Shown here: positions 24,101-34,463 of the stretch, in pieces
How positions within the stretch are numbered: the stretch's first letter is position 1
How the letters are laid out: each line of letters opens with the position of its first letter
Source of the DNA: Sanghuangporus weigelae
Taxonomy: Eukaryota; Basidiomycota; Agaricomycetes; Hymenochaetales; Hymenochaetaceae
Assembly: GCA_033182465.1 (NCBI GenBank)
Contig: CP137320.1
Span: forward strand, 2,418,001 to 2,482,000
Reading direction: 5' to 3'
Length of the DNA: 64,000 nt
The notes under the pieces: model-generated
What the model was told of the DNA's origin: nothing
The model's database searches: none
Seen by the model: the letters and a program-made list of their open reading frames with translations, nothing else
Made by a program: the position numbers and the translations under genes

Positions 24101-25088
24101 ACCTGCGAAATATGACAGCCGAGGCGATTAAGTCGCACTCCGAGGGAATCATCCATGTCTCGAAGTCGTTGAATTCTTGTTCAAAAGGTCCGTACATAAA
24201 TGGCAGGTGCACTCTGGCAATGCGATGGTTTATCAATACTTCTTTTAGTATTCGAGCGGGAGCATAAGATTAAACGCGCAAGAATAGAAAGCTCAACACA
24301 TCTAACTAACGATGCACAGTCGACTTTGCAGAAGACTCAAGAGGTATTAGATGCGACTACTAAAGGATTTGACTCATTTGGAAAGCAACTTGCTACAGAG
24401 GTAAGTGCTACTCTTCTCCTCGGCTAGTATTGACGCTGATTATGGGTAGTCGGACCTGTTGTACAACGAGCTTCACGCCCACGCATCCGCTGCCGCTTCT
24501 CACGTCTCTACAGTACAGAAACATAATCGACGTATACTCGAGGAAGGCACGCGACAGAACCCACCTACCGGAACAACACCGCAAAAGCGAAAGTGGTCAT
24601 ATGTCGACAAGTGGGAGAGAACCCAGAATCGCGGTGACCTTCTACGAGATTATCGAAGGCAGCGCAGTTCGGCAGCACTTGAAAACGTATATTCCCTAGC
24701 GTCGCCAACGCATGCAGTACCGAAGGGGCAAGAGTTGGAGAGTATTGAAGAAGAGCCGGAAGGGTCTGGGTCGAATGAGGACGAAAGCGGCAACGTTGCA
24801 GCCGACAGTACAGAACAGATAGTCAGCGAAATCGCCGTTAAGGAGGAACCACAATCTGATCCGCAGCGTTTACTAGAGGCATCGTCGAATGCACCTTCAT
24901 CGGATGGTCCCGAAGCACCAAAACCAGCTCCAGTATCAGTACCGTCTGTTCCAAAGCTAGCTCGAAGGGAGAGTGGACTTCCTACTATGAAGATTCTACC
25001 AGTGCGAGCGACTTTGCAGGAGAAATCCACAAACATAATCCCAGAAACTAGGACAAGGATAACTAGACCTTCACGATTCAGGCGTTGA
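21173..25088 (+). CDS. Kinesin-5 (BimC/Eg5/Cut7) mitotic motor
   Basis: A Ser-rich leader of about 75 residues is followed by a kinesin head. Motor motifs are [11 protein letters not shown] (P-loop, split by an intron whose junction restores TYTMQGD), [11 protein letters not shown] (switch I), [14 protein letters not shown] (switch II) and the neck-side [15 protein letters not shown] long coiled coil follows. Near the C-terminus [13 protein letters not shown] (about 24569-24607) is the BimC box, whose Thr-Pro is the Cdk1 site that directs kinesin-5 to spindles in other organisms. A disordered acidic and proline-rich tail ends the protein. Kinesin-5 is a tetrameric plus-end motor that slides antiparallel microtubules to separate spindle poles. 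The start ATG at 21173 is the first in frame. Introns are about 50-60 bases, e.g. around 23036-23084 and 23501-23550. Kinesin-1 follows 296 bp downstream on the same strand. Confidence 0.93.
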
Positions 25089-25255
25089 TTGTTTTGTATT
25101 ATTATTCTTCCCGGCTCTTTACACATGTAACCTACCGTACATAATGGTTTTGTCTATTGTTAGGAAGTTTTCAATCCAAATTTCTTTTTGTCGAGATTTT
25201 CTGCTTACTAATACTGCCCGATTAGAGAAACTGGTGGCTACGCGCGTCTGCAAGC

Positions 25256-25298
25256 GCGACCGTCTCCTGACACTCATTTAGACGTAGGGCACGGTCGC
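25256..25298. promoter_or_regulatory. 8-bp inverted repeat upstream of kinesin-1
   Basis: GCGACCGT at 25256-25263 and its exact complement ACGGTCGC at 25291-25298 flank a 27-base spacer, about 90-130 bp before the kinesin-1 start. It could be a dimeric regulator site or a cruciform or hairpin in the leader. A CRE-like TGACGTGG follows near 25339. Confidence 0.25.
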
Positions 25299-25384
25299 AG
25301 TGCCTCTGACATATCGTTCACGGTAAAGAATAGATTGCTGACGTGGGAGCGGAGGTTGTAGTGAGATCTCTTAGTGCAACCATC

Positions 25385-28300
25385 ATGGCTGCCGCGACCA
25401 GTAGTACGAATATCAAAGTCGTCTGTCGGTACGTGCACGCTTTCACGACTTTACGCGTAAAGAAGCGCTAAATGCAAGAATACAACTAGATTTCGACCGC
25501 AGAATGGCTTGGAGCAGCGGGAAGGTGGAGAAGTTGTCGTCTCCTTTGATGAGAATCTACATACCGTTCGTATGAGGTCTGCCTTAACGGGTCCAGAGCG
25601 AGATGGCTTCACATTCGATCGCGTCTTCCCTATGGATACGAAGCAAGTTGAGATCTTTGAATATGGTGTCAAAGAGTGCGTCTTTACTTCTCGCTACTCC
25701 ACGCATAGCTAGCTGATTTTTGCGGCTGTAGGATTGTGAACGGTATAATTTATTGTCTTTCGAGCCACTATAATTTAGCTGACTCTTCTGTTAGATGTAA
25801 TGGATGGCTACAATGGCACCGTATTCGCCTATGGTCAGACTGGAAGCGGAAAGACGTTTACGATGATGGTAAGCCTCTGCAGACGGATCTCGTGGGCCAT
25901 GTCGCTTAAGCTTCGAAATTGCGCTATCTAGGGTGCGGACATCGATGATGATAATCTCAAGGGCATCATCCCTCGAATTACGGAACAAATATTTTCTTCC
26001 ATCTTGGAATCCGATCCTCATCTTGAATATCTTGTCAAGGTGTCTTATATGGAAATTTACTTGGAGCGAATCCGGGATCTCTTAGCACGTAAGTGTAGTC
26101 TATGCGCTCTGTGCTCAACTTCGAAACTAACGGCTTCGACAGCGCAGAACGATAACTTGCAGGTTCATGAAGAGAAGAATAAGGGCGTTTATGTTAAGAA
26201 CCTCTCGGACTACTATGTGAGCAGCGCGAAGGAGGTGTATGAGATTATGAGGCAAGGAGGTCAAGCGCGAATAGTGTCTGCCACAAGTGAGTTGTTAATC
26301 GTGCCTATCCGTTAATCTCGCTGATTTCTATGCGCACAAAGACATGAATGCTGAGAGCTCTCGATCTCATTCAATTTTCCTAATTACTATAAACCAGCGA
26401 AATGTTGATACGGGCGCCCAGAAGACAGGTAACTTGTATCTTGTTGATCTCGCTGGTTCAGAGAAGGTCGGCAAGACTGGGGCATCGGGCCAAACTCTTG
26501 AGGAAGCCAAGAAGATCAATAAGTCGTTGTCGGCCCTTGGAATGGTCATTAATGCACTGACAGATGGAAAAGTATGTCAAGCTATTTCTCTGCGGTCGAT
26601 CGGTGCATAGTTGATAATATGTTTTGGACCGTAGTCAACGCACATTCCTTATCGTGACTCGAAACTTACTCGTATTCTACAAGAATCTCTTGGTGGCAAC
26701 TCCCGTACTACGCTTATAATCAATTGCTCTCCGTCGTCGTACAATGAACCTGAAACGATTTCGACGCTCCGATTCGGTATACGTGCGAAGTCGATTAAGA
26801 ACACTGCTCGCGTCAATGCCGAGTTATCTCCTGCAGAACTCAAGGCTCGCTTGAAGCAGGCACAGACAGCCAATGCACAGTTCCAGACTTACATTGCAGC
26901 TCTTGAAGCTGAATTGGCAATTTGGCGAAGCGGCGGAGCGGTCGACCAGTCGGAGTGGGCTTCTCCAGAGAAAGCTGGTACTCCTGCAGCGCCGAAGAAG
27001 GCTCCCACGCCATCTACGCCATCCTCAGTGAGAAGTGTCACACCCATCAACCCAGTCATTGAAAACTTGCGCGGAGAGATCGACAGCCGACCACAGACAC
27101 CTACAGTTGTGGGCTTGGACAAGGATGAACGCGAAGACTTCCTGCGGCGTGAAAATGAACTTAGCGATCAGCTTGCTGAGAAGGAGAGCGCTTTAGTGGC
27201 GTTAGAGAAAGCCCTGAAGGAGACTCGCGAGGAGCTTTCGTTCTTGAAGGAGCAAGAACGAACACTGTCCGCAGTGAGTACTCTTCTCACCAGATGCTTA
27301 ACATTTGCTGAAGATTTCTTGTGTGCAGGAAAACAAATCCATGTCAGCTCAGTTAAACGACTTGCGTCTCCAGGTCGAGCGCCTCGATTACGACAACAAA
27401 GAAGGCGCGATCACAATCGATATTCTCAAGGAACAAAATCAAGATGCGACTCGAGAGCTCGAGGAGTTGCGGCAAGCTATCGGCGATCTTAAGTCTAATC
27501 AGAAGGATCTTTCCCTGGAGGACAAGGAAAAGAAGAAACAAGAGAAGATGGCTCTTATGATGGCGCAGTTCGATACTGTAAGCGGGCACTCCATTCTGAT
27601 TACCCTGTCCTGACTGTCTTTCCAGCAAGGCACCTTCTCCGAAAAGGACGAATCATTGCGAGCGCTCCTCATCAAGCTCGATTCTGTTGACTCGGAGAAC
27701 ATTGCTTCTTCACTTACTGCTGATGACCTCACGTTTATTCGACGTCAGCTCTCCGAGGGACAAACGCTCGTGCGCGAGACTGTGGAGCGTCTTCGTCAGA
27801 GCCAGGAGGAAAACGAAATGATTACCCGCAGGCGCGACGAGGTAGAATCCCGTCTTGCTGCCCTTGAAGCGGAGTATGAAGAATTGCTGGAGAAGACAAT
27901 CAATGATGAGGAGACAAGTAACATTGACGTGGTTGAGTCTATGGCTGAACTGAAGGTCGGAAATGGCTTTATTGGATCGGGAGCAGTGGAGATCGGACTG
28001 ACACGCATCTTTTATAGAACAAGCTCGAGGCACAATATACCGCGAAACACGAGGCTCACCTGAGCGAGGTCGCAGATCTTAAACAGCAAATCGAGATGCG
28101 TCAGAGCGAAATCAGAAACCTCCATTCTACCATTGATGGATTGAAGGGTGTCAATGAGGAACTAAAGGTTTGTCAATCCACAATGAAAATCGATCATTGT
28201 TGTATATTGAATTCGGTCTCGTGATCTCTCCGCAGCGCGCATTTGCAGTCACCTCGGCTGGCATTGAAGGCGGAAAGAATCTGGCCGAGAGCGCTGCTGA

Positions 28301-29279
28301 TCTTGAGCGAACCCGCAAAGCCATCAACGTGCAACTTGCCGAATTTGACGGCGTGAAGAAGTCTTTGATGCGTGACTTGCAGAACCGGTGCGAGAAGGTC
28401 CGTGACTTCGCTTCTTTCGCTAACAGGACTCGGTGATCTGATGAATTTATTTGATAGGTGGTCGAGTTGGAGATCCAATTGGACGAGATCAAAGAACAAT
28501 ACAACAACGTAATCCGGAATAGTAACAGCAAGGCTCAGCAGAAGAAGATGGCATTCTTAGAGCGTAATTTAGAGCAGCTGACGCTCGTACAGAAGCAGGT
28601 GAGCATTTTTCGCTTTGTCGTATCTTCCGTGTACTGAGTTCATTGGTTCTTTAGCTCGTGGATCAGAACTCCGCGTTAAAGAAAGAGGCTGGGATCGCGG
28701 AACGGAAGCTCCTTGCACGAAATGAGCGTATCCAGAACCTTGAGGCACTTCTCCAGGATGCAGATAGACGTCTGGCTGTTCAGAATCAGAAGTTCGAGGA
28801 GCAGTTAGCAGCGGTCAAAGAAAGACTTGATCAAGCACGAGGTGAGTTTAGCCGCGCCTAAATTGACACATGACTGAATGTCGAGCACTCACATAATCGA
28901 CAGCGCAAAAGATGACCTCGTCGTCCCCGCTCAACTTCGGGCGGATAGCTAAACCGTTAAGAGGAGGTGGGGGTGCGGTGCCATCTGTCCCGACAATGAG
29001 TGCATCTTCGTCCTCTGGTTTCTCAGGAAGTATGAACCCTCTCGCTCGGGTACAGAACGAAGAGTCAGGGTACGTGGGGCTTCATTTGAATGTTTTAGTC
29101 CTGGTTTGGTTCCGCTCCATGTCCATGAATGTTACTAATGTATCGGCTCTTCCTTGTACCATTTACATACAGAGGTTCAGGTATGTTTATTTGGCCATCA
29201 CGTCTTCCGCTGCCGCTGAGAAGTACCCATAGCGAAACGGGCGTCCTGGTTCTTTTCGTCAGGCGCTACGGGACGGTGA
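25385..29279 (+). CDS. Kinesin-1 heavy chain (conventional kinesin)
   Basis: The head begins NIKVVCRFRPQN and contains [15 protein letters not shown] (P-loop), [11 protein letters not shown] (switch I), [14 protein letters not shown] (switch II) and [17 protein letters not shown] neck linker and long coiled coil follow. The C-terminus has [11 protein letters not shown], the IAK autoinhibitory motif, and a final KRASWFF block typical of fungal conventional kinesins. Reaching that ending needs an 8-nt microexon at 29173-29180 between introns 29070-29172 and 29181-29232; skipping it shifts the frame and loses KRASWFF. The protein is a plus-end cargo motor, and fungal members lack light chains and move vesicles, mRNA and dynein to hyphal tips. 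The start at 25385 is followed closely by an intron inside the first strand (CG|A = Arg), a conserved fungal kinesin position. Confidence 0.94.
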
Positions 29280-30961
29280 TGACTCGGATTAGATACGATT
29301 TACTAGCTTTTTCTCTGACTAGACGACATATACCCTCCCAAGCTGATGACGACACATTTTATGGATTAATACATGTAATACATTTCATGCAAATGCACCC
29401 AGAGCCACCGAGTCACACGAACCTGAAAGAGTGGAGTGGAGATGAAGGCCGGAGATCCCGACGAAAATGGAAACTTTCGATCACGGTAATAGACGCGAGG
29501 GCCTGATTCCTTGATGCGGATCTGGCCCTTGAATCACGGACCCTTTTTTCTATCCGTAGTGTGACGTGGCGTGATCCTATCCCTGTAGTGGTCTTCATTT
29601 TCCTCAGTTCTCACTGTTCTTTTTTATTATGACCTGCTTCTTCGCTGCTCACTAACTACGGAGCTAAGACACGCCTGAGCAATGTAAGCGTCAGGCCTAA
29701 AATTACGGCAATAGGAGCTTGGCGGTCACCCGCAATTTCGATTCTGATTTGTTCCGTTGCGATCTGTTGCGATGGATCATATTTTTCTCACCATTTGTGG
29801 AACCGATAGAACCACTTCTTTCGGTTGACTTCCGCGGTTCTTGACTTCCATCCCTGAACGGCTTTGAGAAAGAAGGAAAAGACGTTTTGGGTTTTGCCTT
29901 TGCGGCGCCTCCGTGGCGTCCGTTCATCAAGAATTTTTGATGCCTTTCCCCCCGTTTTGGGCTGCCTCGGGGGAGGACAACAGTAACTCGGCGTCATATA
30001 GCGCTGGATTGAAAATGAATGAGTGGTATACATATCTTTCGGCACGCGCAGCATCGAATCGAATTAACTAGTACTAGCGGAGAGGTTGGCCGAGGCTGTG
30101 TGTCGATTGTTCCATTGGAAGCATGGTTGAGTTTCAAGTGTATCATCCATATTAGTGTTTCGCGCGTTTTTCCGCCAATTCCATTTTCGCCCTATTTTCT
30201 GCTCCTTAAGCGCCTTCCCCTTCTCGCTTGCCGTGGCCTGTGGGTCGGACAGAGCCTCCTGTCCATTCACGGCACGTCGTCACTCCTTTTCCCCTACTTT
30301 TCTTCTAACATCCAACGTCCAACATACGTAGGAAGCGGCCACGAATTTACGCTCAGGCTGACGATCGTTGCCTGCTCTGGTTTCTCAGCCGTCTGGCAGA
30401 ACGCATTTGCATTCGCTCGTTGACTTGGGATTTGCTCCACGCTTTTTCACTAGATAATCTAATTTTGTGTCATTTTTGGCGTCCGGCCGTTTGTCCTTTT
30501 AGTTCCACTATAATTCTGAGCTAGTGCGAGGCCATTACGCGTTCGGAGCAATCAGACTGATTCCTAGGGCTATTTAGTGAGTCTTTTCTGAACCAGCTCC
30601 GCGCTTTTAGTGTTGGTTAGGTCCGCTCTGATATCTCGTGCTCCGGAGCCTCGTGTCTTGAACCGTAACAAGGAAGTACCTCCTCGTGTCGGCTGTCAAC
30701 TCTTACTACTCGCGCCTCGTTTTCCTGGAGATTACATTTATTTCCCATACTTTATTACAGGTAATGCCATTCTCGTACACCGGAAGACTTCGGGCAGCTC
30801 TGACCATTTTGCCAGGCGTTTACAATTAAGATTATCCATTGTATGTCATGATCCTTGCAGCCGGTTTCAACGTGGCCTTTGAGATCGCATTTTCTCATCC
30901 CTTTTCATTTATCTTTTCTCCACTCAGATACAGCACGCCCCGCGGTTGAAGAGCGCACGTT
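29280..30961. other. Gene-free 1.7 kb region upstream of the PUF gene
   Basis: No frame in either direction has coding character or a recognisable motif. The part nearest 30961 is pyrimidine-rich with several splice-like acceptors, so it is probably a long, possibly spliced, 5' untranslated leader of the PUF gene; the left end is the kinesin-1 3' region. A GC hairpin (CCCCCG...CGGGGG, 13-base loop) lies at about 29949-29973. I see no RNA gene I can name. Confidence 0.45.
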
Positions 30962-33899
30962 ATGGGGATGAATTCCAACGTCGGACTCAAAGCTTTGAAT
31001 TCCAACTGGCAGGTGAGCATTGGACATTAATTCGTTGTCCTTGGTGTTCAAGCGATGATTTACTTTATGTAGGTGTGGGGCGGGTCAGGCTCTCAAAGAC
31101 AACCATCGGGTTCGTCAAATGCAAGTGTTGTAGATGTCCCAACTCAAAGAGATGCTTGGACAGCGTCCCGTCCCTCGAGCGGATCCTGGGAGCTCCCAAT
31201 TAGCGATCACACTAATAGTCCTCAGAAGAAAGAGTATTCACAGCTGGTAATTGATTCTCAATTTTTTTCGTCAAATCTGACAGGCATTGAATGGAAACAC
31301 GCGTCAGGATCCCCAGTCTCCAATGACTCATGGTCGACAGAATAGAACATCATCGGGTCTAGGCTCACGGATTGTAAGTCTGTAACTATTGGTTTCCTTA
31401 GCACGTTTTAATGAGTTGTATAGGATGAGAGGGCTTCGAGCGTGAAGTCGAATGTACGCTATACTAGTGTGCCTTCGCCGACAGCTGTCGGTTTTAATGC
31501 GAATGCGCAATATGGAAATCAGTCAAACGGGACGTCCGGTTACGAGGGTGCACATGGCTCCACGTCGGTAGATGACTTAACAATGGGCATTCGCGGTATG
31601 GTGGTAGGTGAGGACTATAGTAACCAAGGTTCCTCATATCGGCAAGGGACGTCTATGCCGCAACCGCAAACTGCTCCTCCTATTCGTGCCCCTCATATGA
31701 TCCAAGCACACCAGGCACGCCCTTCTTATGGCGGTTACAATCCGCAAGGGGACTACACAGCTTATTATGCTGGTCCATCCGGTTTGGATTACTCTTACAG
31801 TTATGACACATACCGTAGCAACTCGGATGCCTCCATCTATGGTTCGCCTGTGCCGGCCAGCGCAACACCGCCGACCGCGAATGTTTATACTGGAATGGCG
31901 CCGTCCACGATGCATCCAGTCCATGCTGATTTGCGACAAGCTCCTGGGGTGTTTTATGACTTCTCCGGCTCGACACGACCGCCGCCATCACAATACTTCT
32001 ACTCGACCCAGCCTGTGATGTATGCAGCACCTCATTCGCCTATGCAATCGACCGCGATCGGACAAATGCCTCCGGCTTCATTAACGGATAAGAAGCGAGA
32101 GCTCCAGGTTTGTCGCTTTACCATTAAGACACAAAAGGAGTTAACTGAATTGTCTTGGCCAGTATGCTATTCAGCAGCAGCAACAATTAAGTCATCAGCT
32201 GTATGCATCGGTACGTTATTCGACGCCATCGCCGCACGGGCAGCCCTATGGCACGCCCGCTGATTATGTTGGCCAGGTGCCAATGGTGATGCCTGGCGCA
32301 ACGGTGTTTGGAGTTCCTGGCGCTGGAAATCAAGCCCTGACATTGTTTCAGCAGACCTCGAATCACGCACGCAAACTCGATACGGCTGTGGCCCCGAACG
32401 TCACCCTAAGAAGTCCCCTCTTGGATGAATTCCGCACCAATAAATCGCGCAAGTGGGAGTTGAAGGTCGGTTTAACGTACAAATATAAAAATGAAACGTG
32501 ACTGACATCGTGTCTAGGACATCTTCGGTTACGTTGTAGAGTTCAGCGGTGATCAACACGGGTCGCGTTTCATTCAACAAAAGCTTGAGACGGCGACAAG
32601 TGAAGAAAAGCAAATTGTTTTCGACGAGATCGTCCCTGGCGCTGCTTTGCAGCTAACTCAGGACGTTTTCGGAAACTATGTAGGCGGCTTTTGTCTCCTT
32701 TCACACGACCGTCTTTTTCATGACTGATGGATCTAAATTTAGGTGGTCCAGAAGCTCTTTGAGCATGGCACACAGATCCAGAAGACAATTTTAGCATCCA
32801 CGATGGAGAACCATATACTGGCACTATCACTCCAAATGTATGGTTGCCGGGTAGTCCAGAAGGTAATTACGATGCTTTGTCGAGCATAGCGCATACATTG
32901 ACATCATGCATAGGCCATTGAGTTCATTCTCCCTGAGCAACAGGTGGTGTTTGTGAAGGAACTCGAAAACCATATCCTTCGATTAGTGAAGGATGCTAAT
33001 GGCAATCATGTATGATATCACTGTCGCCTTCCGTGATTCCAGGTCTCATACTGTGTCTGTTACAGGTGGTTCAAAAGCTTCTTGAACGCGTCGCACCAGA
33101 ACGTCTGGGCTTTGTTCAAGCCTTCAAGGGCAGCGTCTATGAACTATCCACACACCCATACGGATGCCGAGTTCTTCAGCGCGTCTTCGAGCACATGAGC
33201 GAAGAACAAATGAGACCCCTTCTGGACGAATTGCACAAATATACAATCAACTTAATGCAAGATCAGTTCGGAGTGAGCATTGCGAACTATAATTTCTCTT
33301 CATCTCTGACTTTCCGACTCGGAATAGAACTACGTCGTGCAGTTCATCCTTGAGAAAGGCCCTGCACAAGACCGCCTTCTCATTATTACGAAGATGCGTG
33401 GGCAGATGCTCCAGATGGCAAAGCACAAATTTGCCTCGAATGTGTGCGAGAAGGCACTTATGATGGCTGACTCGGAGAATCGACGTCTCCTTATCGAGGA
33501 AATGATGACTCCCAAAGCCGACGGGGTTAGTCCGATTGTAACAATGATGAAGGACCAATATGCAAGTAAGCCAAAATTTGAGTATATTCTCACTGCGTTA
33601 TGTTCACATATGTCCTAGACTATGTCCTTCAACGCGCGCTGACTGTCGTTGAGAGTGAGCAGAAAGAGGCTCTCATCTCGAAAATTATACCGCAGTTGGC
33701 AACCATGCGAAGATACTCAAGCGCGTATAGCAAACATCTAATTTCCAGTACGCAATGAAGTTTTGGGTTACGGGATTATTTACTGACTTGCTGCTCAGTT
33801 GAGCGTCTTCTTGAAAAGACTGCATCCGCCGATCCTAATTCTTCTAACTTAGGGCTTGAGAGTGCACAACCAGAAGACGAACATGGGAGTGCCTCGTAA
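30962..33899 (+). CDS. Pumilio/PUF-family RNA-binding translational regulator
   Basis: A long disordered N-terminal half rich in Ser, Gln, Tyr and Pro precedes a full eight-repeat PUF domain (about 32420-33830). RNA-contacting residues in order are GSRFIQ (R1), GNYVVQ (R2), GCRVVQ (R3), GNHVVQ (R4), GCRVLQ (R5), GNYVVQ (R6), ASNVCE (R7) and ANYVLQ (R8). By the established PUF code this reads 5'-UGUAUAUA-3', the same as human PUM1. Such proteins bind 3' untranslated regions and recruit deadenylases. Introns cut inside R6 and R8, and the splices restore GNYVVQ and ANYVLQ exactly. The start MGMNSN at 30962 is followed by a short first exon; a start farther upstream is possible given the long leader. 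The C-terminal tail is short and acidic. Confidence 0.93.
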
Positions 33900-34463
33900 T
33901 AATCTGCACAGAAAACTCATTATAATTGGTTCACACTGGTTTCTGCATACATTCGTTTTCGGTATCAATCATCCACGGTTACACATAATCACGCATCAAT
34001 TCAATTTTTCCTAGCCATATACGCTGGGCTTGGTCAGCTTATTATTGCAATGTTCTCGTGTCACTTACGTTGCATCTTGCTTGTTTTCTTTTCGTCATGT
34101 CATATGCTTTTTAGCACTCTAGAATCTAATTCTCGCATCTTTCTTTTTTTCCTGTTGATTTTCCCCCCTCTGACTACATATGCATGTTTAGTCCTCGCTC
34201 GTTTCCTCATGAACATTCTTCATTCGTTCAGTTACAGTACTTCATACACATCATATAATTATTGAATCAAGTCCAAGAGTCCTTCTGTAATTACTTGTTT
34301 TGACACGTTTTTACTGAATTGCACCGCAATGGATGGCTGAATCCAGACGCGCGTCGATCACTGTGGGAACGCGTGCTGCTTATTCTGAGGATACGCTCCA
34401 CGTCAACGTCTGCATCCATTCTCCCAGTAGTCGCGTCGGTATCCCAAAGGAACGACGACCAGT
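33900..34463. other. Intergenic region between PUF gene and SEC16
   Basis: About 560 bases, very T-rich around 34070-34260. It probably comprises the PUF 3' untranslated region and the SEC16 promoter. No gene or RNA is recognised. Confidence 0.5.

Noticed and set aside
29703-30423. Several 70-134 residue frames in the kinesin-1/PUF gap
   Set aside because: They conflict with one another, lack conserved motifs and have no consistent splice structure.
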